9,670 nucleotides of DNA. It comes from Methyloprofundus sp. (lineage in GTDB: Bacteria; Pseudomonadota; Gammaproteobacteria; Methylococcales; Methylomonadaceae). Where the stretch lies: contig JAUXBW010000068.1 of the NCBI GenBank assembly GCA_030619185.1, positions 1 through 9,670 on the forward strand, given 5' to 3'. The translations under genes and the position numbers were made by a program. Below the pieces are notes generated by a model. It was not told the origin of the DNA. It searched no databases and worked only from the letters and a program-made list of their open reading frames with translations. Position 1 is the first letter of the stretch. Each line of letters begins with the position of its first letter. Shown piece after piece: positions 1 through 7,832 of this stretch.

Positions 1-59
1 GGAGTACAATAGCTTCAGCTATTGCTGTTTCGGAAAAAGCTAAAGCTTTTTTACTCCTA
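1..59 (+). repeat. REPIN-like structured repeat, left copy
   Basis: This segment matches the reverse complement of 3246-3304 at 57 of 59 positions; the differences are at 27 and 39. Nearly every base can be assigned to a fold. GGAGTA (1-6) pairs with TACTCC (52-57). Inside are hairpin CAATAGC-ttca-GCTATTG (7-24), a 9-nt linker (25-33) and hairpin AAAAAGC-taaa-GCTTTTT (34-51). Each strand therefore starts with GGAGTA followed directly by a hairpin. That is the layout of two REP units in inverted orientation (REPIN/BIME), elements mobilised by RAYT transposases. The family assignment is inference; the repeat and fold are direct observations. The copy begins on the first base of the window, so it may be longer. 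Confidence 0.75.
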
Positions 60-130
60 TCATTATATTCTGCTTTAAACAGGCACTCATTACACATAAA
101 ATCTACTCTATCAATAACAGCATCAAACAA

Positions 131-185
131 CGTCAGGCTAGAGCCTACGAACCTACCCACGCCCATAGGACGTGGTTTTTATTTA
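131..185 (+). terminator. Tandem hairpins with T-tract upstream of ppc
   Basis: Two hairpins follow each other. The first (131-149) has CGT/ACG and AGGCT/AGCCT stem segments with one bulged C. The second (157-175) is CCACG, a 9-nt loop, then CGTGG, followed by TTTTTATTTAT. The second has the form of a rho-independent terminator on the plus strand. It could end a transcript entering from the left, act as a leader structure for ppc (whose ATG lies about 55 nt downstream), or be the end of a decayed insertion sequence. A hairpin with the same stem and loop length lies at 3362-3380 in the same orientation. Confidence 0.5.
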
Positions 186-221
186 TAAATTCAAACCCAT
201 CGGCTTGCTTGCCGGTCATAC

Positions 222-225
222 AGGT
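222..225 (+). promoter_or_regulatory. Ribosome binding site of ppc
   Basis: AGGT lies 6 nt before the ATG at 232. It is a modest Shine-Dalgarno match, but it supports ATG 232 over the in-frame GTG at 172, which falls inside the 3' arm of the upstream hairpin. Confidence 0.5.
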
Positions 226-231
226 AAACAC

Positions 232-3123
232 ATGAATACAGAAAACGGGACTTTGCCATCAAGCGCAGTTAAGGAAGACCAATTTAATACAGAGGCTGAC
301 CGTGCCATAAACGCCATTAAAAACAGCATGGCTGCAGATACCGAAATTCGAGATAAGCAGCTTCGAGCACGTATTAAATTACTCGGCAATATTCTTGGTA
401 AAGTCATTAAATCACAAGTTGGTAAACCCGCGTATGATGCTGTTGAAAAGCTGCGTACGGGCTACTTGCAACTTGAGCAAGCAGAAAACCCAGCATTACA
501 GACTGAACTAACCGAGTTTATCGAATCTCAGTCGGCACAAGAACTTGCTCCGATTATTCGCGCGTTCAACTTATATTTTAGTTTAGTCAATCTGGCAGAA
601 GAAGAGCATCAGTATCACGAAAGACAAAGCCAGCTTAAGTTGGATGGGCCGTTCTGGACAGGGTCTGTGCTAAACACCATAGGTGAGTTTAAAGCACAAG
701 GCCTGGATGCCGAACAGGTACAGGCGCTATTAAACAAATTGCACTATATTCCTGTGTTCACTGCTCACCCAACTGAATCAAAGCGGCGTGCAGTGATGGA
801 TAATTTAAGACGAATCTTCCTCGACATCGGTGCCTTGAATGAAGCGGATACTTATAATAATAAATATGTAAAAGATTCAATTTACCAAAAGCTTGAGCTG
901 CAAATCCAAGTGCTTTGGCAGACAGATGAAGTGCGCCGACATAAGCCAACGGTTGAAGATGAAATCCGTAACGGCATATACTACTTTCGTCAGTCCTTAT
1001 TTGATGCCGTTCCAGAGGTTTATCGTTACATGGAACGTGCGCTGGCTAAACACTACCCCGACGATAACATTGCAACGCCAAACTTCCTGACCTTTGGTTC
1101 ATGGATTGGTGGGGATAGAGACGGTAATCCATTTGTAACGCATAACACAAGCGTTCAGGCCCTACTCTTACAATCCCGGGCGGTACTCTATGAATATCAG
1201 AAACGGGTACTTGACCTGGGTTCCAAACTCACGCACTCGTGCTTTATTAGTCCTGTTTCACCAGACGTGATTGATCGCTCAGCTAATGCAGATAATGATT
1301 TAATTACCGCTGTTTTCAAACTACGCCCCGAGCGATATCAGGATGAGCCATACCGCCGCTTGTTAGCCTTGATGCACGGTAAACTGCAGCAGAATATCGA
1401 CTATCTTGAAGCACGTATTAATGACCAGCCCATTGATAAAAGTCCCTTTGCCTATTTCGGTGAGTCGGACTTCCTGGAAGACCTGGAATGTATTCACCAC
1501 TCCCTATGCAGTCATGGCGATGAGAATGTAGCAAATGCAGAATTACAGGATTTGATTCGCCTGGTCAAGACCTTCGGCTTCTACTTGATGCGTTTAGATA
1601 TTCGTCAGGAATCGACAGTACATACCGAAGCGGTCGCCGACCTGTTCTCGCATCTAGGTGTCGCTTACAAAACTCTGAGCGAAAAAGAAAAACTGGCTAT
1701 TCTTGCCCAGCATGTAGCATCTGCAACCATTATCGACATCCAGCACCTTGCGCTTGATGACATGACCAAAGAAGTTCTGGCAGTGTTTAATGTTGTTCGT
1801 GAAATGCGTAAAGAGATCAGTGCAAAGGCCTTTAATAACTACGTTATTTCCATGACCCATGAAGCTAGCCACATTATGGAAGTGCTTTTTCTAGCGCATC
1901 AGGTAGGCTTGGCCGGTTATAACGCGGGTAAACCTTATTGCGATATTCAAATTGCACCGCTATTTGAAACCATCGTTGATTTAGAACACATTGTGCCCGT
2001 GACACAGGCATTATTTGAAAACGACACCTACAAGGCTCTGCTTGAAGCGTCTGGTAACCAGCAAGAAATCATGCTCGGCTACTCTGATTCAGCCAAAGAT
2101 GGAGGTAACTTATCCTCTGCCTGGGGACTCTATCTGGCACAGCAGAAAATCATGGCGCTAGCCGATAAACATGGTGTCGATTGCCGTCTATTCCACGGGC
2201 GTGGTGGAACCGTGGGCCGTGGTGGCGGGCCAACGCATTTTGCCATCCTGTCACAACCCACGGGGACAGTGCGCGGTTCTATTAAATTCACCGAACAGGG
2301 TGAAGTGCTGTCCTACAAATACAGTAATACTGAAACGGCAATGTACGAACTTTCACTGGGGGTCACTGGCCTGATGAAAGCCAGTAAAGGGATTGTACAA
2401 AGTCAGGAAAAGGATAATCCAGCACATCTGGAGATCATGCAAAAACTGGCCAAAGATGGCGAAGCCTGTTTTAGAAAACTAACTGACGATACTGCAGGGT
2501 TCTTTGACTTCTTCTACGAAGCAACGCCGGTGACCGAAATTGGATTATTGAATATTGGTTCTCGCCCGTCACACCGTAAAAAAGGGAATTTATCTAAATC
2601 ATCTATCCGCGCCATTCCATGGATCTTTGGCTGGGCTCAAGCACGGCTAACCTTCCCGGCCTGGCAAGGAACGGGTTATGCTTTGGATAACTGGACTAAA
2701 CAGCACGGTGATGCGCAACTGAAAGAGATGTATAAAAACTGGCCGTTCTTTAGAGCATTGATTAGCAATATTCAGATGGCATTATTCAAAACAGACTTAG
2801 AAATCGGTGCACAGTATAGTTTACTCGGGCAGGATCGCGAAGTTGCACAAACGGTTTATACCCTAATTGCTGATGAATACCTACGTTCTGAACAACGCAT
2901 CCTTGAAGTCAGTGGCAACCAAAGCTTAATGGCAGACACACCCAGCATTGCACTTTCACTCAGCCGTCGAAATCCCTATCTTGTGCCTTTGAATAATATA
3001 CAAATTGCTCTGCTAAGACGCTACAAGTCTGAACAAGCTTCCGCAGAAGAAAAAGCGCGCTGGTTGCCTGAACTTCTTAACAGCATTAATGCCATTGCGG
3101 CGGGATTGCGTAACACTGGCTAG
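232..3123 (+). CDS. ppc: Phosphoenolpyruvate carboxylase
   Basis: Cytoplasmic anaplerotic enzyme that carboxylates PEP with bicarbonate to oxaloacetate. All family signatures are visible: TAHPTE with catalytic His179, GGDRDGN (293-299), GYSDSAKDGG, the glycine-rich loop FHGRGGTVGRGGG (from Phe654), GSRPSHR (Arg778), RAIPWIFGW and the canonical C-terminus RNTG. Compared with the E. coli enzyme as I know it, the aspartate-inhibitor residues appear kept (Arg663, Lys853, Arg913, Asn961), so feedback inhibition by aspartate is likely. From ATG 232 the protein has 963 residues, about 80 more than E. coli; roughly half of the excess precedes the catalytic His. The reading frame is open back to GTG 172, but those codons run through a hairpin and encode nothing family-like. 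No clear promoter is seen. The gene is bracketed by inverted repeats and has no functional link to its neighbours. Confidence 0.97.
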   Translation: MNTENGTLPSSAVKEDQFNTEADRAINAIKNSMAADTEIRDKQLRARIKLLGNILGKVIKSQVGKPAYDAVEKLRTGYLQLEQAENPALQTELTEFIESQSAQELAPIIRAFNLYFSLVNLAEEEHQYHERQSQLKLDGPFWTGSVLNTIGEFKAQGLDAEQVQALLNKLHYIPVFTAHPTESKRRAVMDNLRRIFLDIGALNEADTYNNKYVKDSIYQKLELQIQVLWQTDEVRRHKPTVEDEIRNGIYYFRQSLFDAVPEVYRYMERALAKHYPDDNIATPNFLTFGSWIGGDRDGNPFVTHNTSVQALLLQSRAVLYEYQKRVLDLGSKLTHSCFISPVSPDVIDRSANADNDLITAVFKLRPERYQDEPYRRLLALMHGKLQQNIDYLEARINDQPIDKSPFAYFGESDFLEDLECIHHSLCSHGDENVANAELQDLIRLVKTFGFYLMRLDIRQESTVHTEAVADLFSHLGVAYKTLSEKEKLAILAQHVASATIIDIQHLALDDMTKEVLAVFNVVREMRKEISAKAFNNYVISMTHEASHIMEVLFLAHQVGLAGYNAGKPYCDIQIAPLFETIVDLEHIVPVTQALFENDTYKALLEASGNQQEIMLGYSDSAKDGGNLSSAWGLYLAQQKIMALADKHGVDCRLFHGRGGTVGRGGGPTHFAILSQPTGTVRGSIKFTEQGEVLSYKYSNTETAMYELSLGVTGLMKASKGIVQSQEKDNPAHLEIMQKLAKDGEACFRKLTDDTAGFFDFFYEATPVTEIGLLNIGSRPSHRKKGNLSKSSIRAIPWIFGWAQARLTFPAWQGTGYALDNWTKQHGDAQLKEMYKNWPFFRALISNIQMALFKTDLEIGAQYSLLGQDREVAQTVYTLIADEYLRSEQRILEVSGNQSLMADTPSIALSLSRRNPYLVPLNNIQIALLRRYKSEQASAEEKARWLPELLNSINAIAAGLRNTG

Positions 3124-3245
3124 TCAAGGTGTGAGGTTGTAGAGATAAAATATCGGTAGTGTTTTTATCCTAACTGAAAGGGTTCATCAGTTTCCATTCC
3201 AAACGAGTGCAGCACTGTATTAGTTTCGTGGATGGTGAACCCAAT

Positions 3246-3304
3246 TAGGAGTAAAAAAGCTTTAGTTTTTTCCGAAAAAGCAATAGCTGAAGCTATTGTA
3301 CTCC
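3246..3304 (-). repeat. REPIN-like structured repeat, right copy
   Basis: Inverted copy of 1-59, with 57/59 identity. The same three-part fold is kept: outer stem GGAGTA/TACTCC, hairpin CAATAGC/GCTATTG (3281-3298) and the A/T-rich hairpin. One difference (3278) lies in the unpaired linker. The other (3266) lies in the stem of the A/T-rich hairpin and leaves a G-U pair in a plus-strand RNA, so neither destroys the structure. Together with the left copy it brackets ppc at a distance of about 3.2 kb. Confidence 0.75.
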
Positions 3305-3361
3305 ACTCAAGTTTTTGAATATCAACAGCACTAAAAACATCCGCCCAGGGTGTAGTCAAAA

Positions 3362-3392
3362 CCACGTTCTTAGATCGTGGGGCTTTTATTTT
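3362..3392. terminator. Hairpin with flanking T/A tracts at the broken symporter end
   Basis: CCACG (3362-3366), a 9-nt loop and CGTGG (3376-3380) form a short stem. On the plus strand it is followed by GGCTTTTATTTTTT; on the minus strand it is followed by TTTT. It can therefore act as a weak terminator in either direction, including for the minus-strand operon ending at 3386. Stem and loop length equal those of the hairpin at 157-175, and both loops contain TAG at the same offset. Such hairpins also occur at the ends of IS200/IS605-type elements, but no transposase is present, so that origin is only a guess. Confidence 0.45.
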
Positions 3393-3589
3393 TTCTGTCG
3401 CCAATATATTGCTATAGCTGAGCCGGAAAGATTATGCCAGCTTAATGTCATGCCCATAAAGAACATCACTAAAGCCAGCAAAGGAATGATAGCTCCTTTG
3501 GCATGGGCAAATATGCCGGGGTTGTAATAGGCTATTAAACACAATAGTAATGCCGCTATTGGGAAAAAAGTGATCGACCGATTACTCAT
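3386..3589 (-). pseudogene. Truncated bile acid:sodium symporter (BASS) family protein, N-terminal fragment
   Basis: The 67-residue product has two hydrophobic segments (about 8-22 and 33-49). Its pattern FPIAALLLCLIAYYNP...LLALVMFFMGMTLSW is typical of the first two membrane helices of the BASS/SBF family, which normally has about 290-330 residues and 9-10 helices. After LSWHNL the resemblance fades, and the frame stops at 3386, where a hairpin and then the structured repeat begin. No further symporter sequence follows. The ATG lies 7 nt after the stop of the upstream dehydrogenase, so the two were one transcription unit. The fragment cannot make a working transporter. The family call rests on motif memory and is moderately sure; the truncation follows from the length. 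Confidence 0.6.
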
Positions 3590-3596
3590 TTATCAG

Positions 3597-4286
3597 CTAC
3601 CAGGGCATGGGCGTACCATCATATTTGATAAAACAAGCTGTTTGCGCTAGTTCAAATTGCTCTATACACTGGCGCATTCCTGCGATACTTTCGTCTGCGT
3701 CAATCAAACCGTTTGGACCCCCCATATCTGTTCTAACCCACCCGGGATGAAAGATGATCACGCCTGTTCCCTGTCTTGCAAAATCATAGGATAGACTTTT
3801 CATCACTGCGTTTAATGCCGCCTTACTAGATCGGTATAAATAGCTACCACCACTGCCATTATCCGCCATACTGCCCATTAAACTGCTAATAGCAACAAAA
3901 ATCCCCTGCTCACTCAAGGCTAAATGCCGGGCAAAGGACTCCGCCAGTTTTAGGGCACTGAACACATTAGTCTCCATGGTATTACGCCAGGCCTGATAAT
4001 CTATTCCCCCAAAGCTGGAACGGTCGCCATAGACGGCGGCATTTGCTATCAATACATCAATTACGGTATTGCGTAATTCTGCAGATAAGCTCTTTATTTG
4101 CGGATGATCAGTCACATCTAATGACATAACACGGATAAGCTTATGATCTGTCGCTAGCTGATTTAAAGCCTGTGCTTCTTGAGGCTGACGGCAGCAAGCA
4201 ATCACTTGCCATCCTGCGTCTGCATATTGTCGGGTAAACTCTAGGCCTAAGCCTCGATTGGCTCCGGTAATTAAAACTGTTTTCAT
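3597..4286 (-). CDS. Short-chain dehydrogenase/reductase (SDR), C-factor/carbonyl-reductase-like
   Basis: A 229-residue classical SDR that uses NAD(P)H to reduce or oxidise a carbonyl/alcohol; the substrate is unknown. Visible motifs are the Rossmann nucleotide loop TGANRGLG (7-14), the adenine-contacting Asp57-Val58, the ANAA motif (81-84), Asn107, catalytic Ser134/135, Tyr151-x3-Lys155 and PGW (181-183). The full catalytic set is present, so it should be active. Size and motifs resemble the Myxococcus C-factor (CsgA)/sniffer-type subgroup, which does not identify the substrate. It starts 101 nt downstream of bamA and is followed after 7 nt by the broken symporter gene. No strong Shine-Dalgarno sequence precedes the ATG. 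Confidence 0.9.
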   Translation of the reverse strand: MKTVLITGANRGLGLEFTRQYADAGWQVIACCRQPQEAQALNQLATDHKLIRVMSLDVTDHPQIKSLSAELRNTVIDVLIANAAVYGDRSSFGGIDYQAWRNTMETNVFSALKLAESFARHLALSEQGIFVAISSLMGSMADNGSGGSYLYRSSKAALNAVMKSLSYDFARQGTGVIIFHPGWVRTDMGGPNGLIDADESIAGMRQCIEQFELAQTACFIKYDGTPMPW

Positions 4287-4387
4287 AAGTGTATTTTCTA
4301 GCTAGCTATGCGCTTATTTCTACGCCTTGAAGACAAACAAAAATCCTGCGCAATATCGGACGATTATTTATAAGAAAGAGAAAAAAA

Positions 4388-6781
4388 TTAAAACTGTGAG
4401 CCAAAGCTAAACTGGAATGCTTGTATCTCATCATGATCCTGTTTATTTAACGGTATTGCATAACTGATCTGCAAAGCACCAAAGGGTGATAGCCACTTAG
4501 CCGCTATTCCTGTTGAATACCTAAAATCATTAAATGAAAGTCCTGCATTTACATTAGAATAACACGACGAATCATCAGGCGTTTGACCCGGAGGGCAGTT
4601 AGAATCATTTGAATTATATTGGATATAATTCCCCGTCACGGTACCGATATCAAAAAAGGCCATTAAGCGCACAGACTCTACTTCCGCCATAAAAGGGATA
4701 GGAAAAATAAGCTCGGTATTACCAATTATTTTTAGATTACCCCCATAAGGCCGTGGCTCATTACCATCCAGGCAAGTTCCATTACAATGATCACGAGGCC
4801 CCAGGGTATTATCACGCCAACCCCGAACTGAATTCACACCACCGGCAAAATAATTTTCAAAAAACGGTAAACTCTCGGTATCACCATACCCCCCGCCATA
4901 AGCAGCCGAGCCCATAACCTTTAACACCAGGTCTTTTGCAAGACTAAAATAGTGCTGATCTTTTGCGCTTACTTTATAGTAGGTTAAATCACTACCCGGA
5001 ATAGAAATTAATCCAGAGACCCTTTGCTGACTACCTTCGGTTGGAAAAATTGCTTTATCCAGCGTGTCACGCACCCAGCCAACAGAAAAAGGAAGGTTTA
5101 AAAATTTATCCCCATTTTCATCAATCCAGACAGGCAATTCAGGCGGGGCAAACTGCCCTTGTTTTATGGTGGTATGTTTAATATCGAAACCGAGACTAAA
5201 GCGCTGGTTCTCATTGATTGGAAAACCGAAATTAAAGCCCCCACTGATAACATCAGTTAAATAGTTTGAAATATTCGCAGCCTGAGCATCTGTTTTCTTA
5301 TACAGGAAGTTATATCCCAGACTGACTCCATCGCGTGTAAAGTATGGATTTGTAAAACCCAGGCTATACAGTGTAGAAACGTCACTTTTATTAAAGTTAA
5401 CGCTCACTCTTTTACCCGAGCCAAAGATATTATCCTGAGTAACACTGGCATTATAAATAATACCCTGTGTTTGAGAGTAACCAATACCCGCCATCAAATT
5501 ACCCGAAGATTTTTCAGTCACAGAAAAATTCAAGTCTAGCTGATCACGGGTTCCGGGAACTTTAGGCGTTTCTATACTGACATTCTCAAAATACCCCAGG
5601 CGATTTAAACGCGCTTTGGAGCGTTCTATTTTTACTGAGGATGCCCAGGCACCTTCCATTTGACGCATTTCTCTGCGTAACACCGCATCGCGTGTTTTTA
5701 CATTGCCTTGCATAGAAATACGTCTGACATAGGCCCGATTTGCAGGGTCGATGAAAAAAGTCATATCGACTATTTTGGTATCATTATGAATATCAGGCAC
5801 CATATTCACATTGGCAAAGGCAAAGCCTTCTTCACCGAGTCGATCTGAAATTGCTTTAGAGGAGAGTGTCGCTCTTTTTCGTGAAAAAACCTCAGTGGGC
5901 CCCAACTGAAGCAGAGCAATCAATTCCTCAGGATCAACAACAAAGTCACCACTGAGCTTAACGCTACCTAAAGTAAATAAATCACCTTCATGTATATTAA
6001 CAACAAGATAGATGTCTTTTTTATCGGGTGTTATCGAAACCTGGGTAGATTTAATGACAAAATTAATATAACCACGATCCAGGTAATAGGAGCGCAAACG
6101 CTCTAAATCAGCCGATAATTTCTGTTTGGAATATTGATCATCTTTGGTATAGAAAGATAGCCAGCCCGTGGTACTTAACTCAAACTGTTTTATTAAGTCC
6201 TTTTCGGCAAAAACCTTATTACCAATAATATTAACCGACTTTATTTTTGCAACAGCACCCTCAGAAAGATTAATACTAAGACTCACCCTGTTTCTTTCTA
6301 GTGGTAATACAGTGGTATCAATTTTTATACTGTATTTACCCTGACTAAAGTATTGGCGCATTAACTCCTGTTCAACTTTATCCAGAATTTGCTGATTAAA
6401 CACTTTCCCCTTTGATAAGCCTATGCTGGTCAGAGCGGTTAACAGATCTTCCGTACTTAACTCATCATTTCCCTCTATCTCGATTTCTGCAATTGACGGA
6501 CGCTCCAGCACATCAATCAACAACACATCACCTTCACGGCTCATGGAAATATTCTGAAAAAAACCTGTTTTAAATAAAGCTCGAATAGCAGGTGCTATAT
6601 TTTTATTGAGTAACTTTTCACCTATATTGACCGGCAAATAATTAAAAACAGTTCCTACGGATATCCGTTGTAAACCTGTTACCTGTATATCTTGTACGAT
6701 AAAGCCCTGTTCTTCACTATGTACGACAGAAGAAATTGACAACAAAAGTAAAAATAAAAAGGGGAAAAATTTAAATTTCAT
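4388..6781 (-). CDS. bamA: Outer membrane protein assembly factor BamA (Omp85 family)
   Basis: Core of the BAM complex, which folds beta-barrel proteins into the outer membrane. The 797-residue product has a signal peptide (1-22, cleavage likely after VHS), five POTRA domains (about 26-93, 94-174, 177-265, 268-345 and 348-423) and a C-terminal 16-strand barrel ending in Phe797. The loop-6 signature reads VRGW (652-655) in the context NSVRGWRDNTLGPR, where VRGF is usual. Two Cys pairs occur in predicted surface loops: CNGTC just after VRGW, and a second pair in a CPPGQTPDDSSC segment. Length is normal. Its usual partners rseP, skp and lpxD are absent; instead it lies 47 bp after epmA. It could be the main BamA at a rearranged locus or a second copy. 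The five POTRA domains argue against TamA, which has three. Confidence 0.93.
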   Translation of the reverse strand: MKFKFFPFLFLLLLSISSVVHSEEQGFIVQDIQVTGLQRISVGTVFNYLPVNIGEKLLNKNIAPAIRALFKTGFFQNISMSREGDVLLIDVLERPSIAEIEIEGNDELSTEDLLTALTSIGLSKGKVFNQQILDKVEQELMRQYFSQGKYSIKIDTTVLPLERNRVSLSINLSEGAVAKIKSVNIIGNKVFAEKDLIKQFELSTTGWLSFYTKDDQYSKQKLSADLERLRSYYLDRGYINFVIKSTQVSITPDKKDIYLVVNIHEGDLFTLGSVKLSGDFVVDPEELIALLQLGPTEVFSRKRATLSSKAISDRLGEEGFAFANVNMVPDIHNDTKIVDMTFFIDPANRAYVRRISMQGNVKTRDAVLRREMRQMEGAWASSVKIERSKARLNRLGYFENVSIETPKVPGTRDQLDLNFSVTEKSSGNLMAGIGYSQTQGIIYNASVTQDNIFGSGKRVSVNFNKSDVSTLYSLGFTNPYFTRDGVSLGYNFLYKKTDAQAANISNYLTDVISGGFNFGFPINENQRFSLGFDIKHTTIKQGQFAPPELPVWIDENGDKFLNLPFSVGWVRDTLDKAIFPTEGSQQRVSGLISIPGSDLTYYKVSAKDQHYFSLAKDLVLKVMGSAAYGGGYGDTESLPFFENYFAGGVNSVRGWRDNTLGPRDHCNGTCLDGNEPRPYGGNLKIIGNTELIFPIPFMAEVESVRLMAFFDIGTVTGNYIQYNSNDSNCPPGQTPDDSSCYSNVNAGLSFNDFRYSTGIAAKWLSPFGALQISYAIPLNKQDHDEIQAFQFSFGSQF

Positions 6782-6828
6782 GTACTCGTTAATAGCCGAA
6801 GTAAATCCGTAAAAAACAACCTTGTAAC

Positions 6829-7806
6829 TTAAGCATTTTCAATAGGAAATGCCAAAACCTCATCTATCCTGTCTGCCTGACTAATAATCATCAATAATCG
6901 ATCTAAGCCAATGGCTATACCTGAACAATCAGGCAAACCACTTTGCAAAGCAGCTAAAAATCGCTCATCTTTGCGAACCTTCTCCGCACCATTTCTCTGT
7001 CTTAGCAAAATTTCCTGTTCGAAGCGGCTATTTTGTTGCTGAACATCCTGCAATTCATAATAGCCATTGCCTAGCTCAATTCCTCGAATAAACACCTCGA
7101 CTCGCTCTACCACCAGCGGATTATCAAGCTTCAATCGAGCGAGTGAAGGTAAACAGGCCGGATAATCATAGACCATACACAAACCGGCTTGCCCCAGATG
7201 TTGTTGAACAACATGACTAAACAAAAAATCCAGCCATGTCGTATGCTCATCAGCACATAAGCTAATCGCTTCAGAGAATCCTAGCTGTCCGGCAACTAAA
7301 GAATACCTGGGACGATCAAACTGTAACGCATCAAGCCCCGTATACTGATAAAAAATATCTGCATACTTAACTCGTTGGGCTTTTTCTGAAAAATACCCAT
7401 CAGGCAATAATTGACTAAGTAATAACTCAACATCGCCCATTAATTGCTGCAAATCATAACCCTGTCGATACCATTCTAGCAAAGTAAATTCAGGGTTATG
7501 GTAACGCCCGGACTCCCCCTTTCTAAATGCCTTGGTAATCTGGTAGATAGAACCCGTACCTGCAGCTAAAAGGCGTTTCATGGCAAACTCTGGTGATGTT
7601 TGCAGATATAAAGTCTCTTGTGCACCCGCTTGCTGACAGGTAGAAAAAAAGTCTAAGTAAGGGTCAGTACCAATAGCCTGGCACAGTATAGGCGTTTCAA
7701 CTTCGAGTACATTTTCAGCATAAAAAAAACACCTGATGGCCTGTAACAATTCAGCGCGTAAACGAATAAGCTCCAACGAGCAAGCAGGTTCCCAGCTACT
7801 TATCAA
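6829..7806 (-). CDS. epmA: Elongation factor P--(R)-beta-lysine ligase
   Basis: A class II lysyl-tRNA synthetase paralogue without the anticodon-binding domain (GenX/PoxA/YjeA). It activates (R)-beta-lysine with ATP and attaches it to Lys34 of EF-P. It has 325 residues, the length of the E. coli enzyme. Visible are motif 1 VLEVETP (33-39), TSPEFAMKRLL (70-80), motif 2 FRKGESGRYHNPEF (94-107) with LLEW, and motif 3 GIAIGLDR (296-303). Ala298 stands where LysRS has Gly, a difference tied to beta-lysine preference. The start is TTG at 7806: an in-frame stop (7819-7821) lies just upstream, and the N-terminus SSWEPACS aligns with the start of known EpmA proteins. It lies 26 nt after its substrate gene efp. 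The gene for EpmB, which makes beta-lysine, is not in the window. Confidence 0.95.
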   Translation of the reverse strand: MISSWEPACSLELIRLRAELLQAIRCFFYAENVLEVETPILCQAIGTDPYLDFFSTCQQAGAQETLYLQTSPEFAMKRLLAAGTGSIYQITKAFRKGESGRYHNPEFTLLEWYRQGYDLQQLMGDVELLLSQLLPDGYFSEKAQRVKYADIFYQYTGLDALQFDRPRYSLVAGQLGFSEAISLCADEHTTWLDFLFSHVVQQHLGQAGLCMVYDYPACLPSLARLKLDNPLVVERVEVFIRGIELGNGYYELQDVQQQNSRFEQEILLRQRNGAEKVRKDERFLAALQSGLPDCSGIAIGLDRLLMIISQADRIDEVLAFPIENA

Positions 7807-7832
7807 TGCCTGATAACCTTAACGTTCAAACC

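Noticed and set aside
64..69. TATATT as a ppc -10 box
   Set aside because: There is no -35 partner, and the terminator-like hairpin at 157-185 lies between it and the gene.
3..188. An open frame entering from the left edge, in the same frame across the repeat as the right-hand frame
   Set aside because: It reads through the repeat and both hairpins, has no start in the window and no recognisable protein; it could be a decayed transposase end, but this cannot be supported.
172..231. GTG 172 as the ppc start
   Set aside because: The codon lies in the 3' arm of a hairpin, has no ribosome binding site, and the added residues are not family-like; ATG 232 is better.
3180..3242. GGGTTCA/TGAACCC inverted repeat as the ppc terminator
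   Set aside because: The loop is about 49 nt and no T-run follows; a chance pairing is likely.
3165..3404. A 79-codon minus-strand reading frame
   Set aside because: It runs straight through the hairpin at 3362-3380 and the 59-bp structured repeat, overlaps the symporter fragment, and has no family resemblance.
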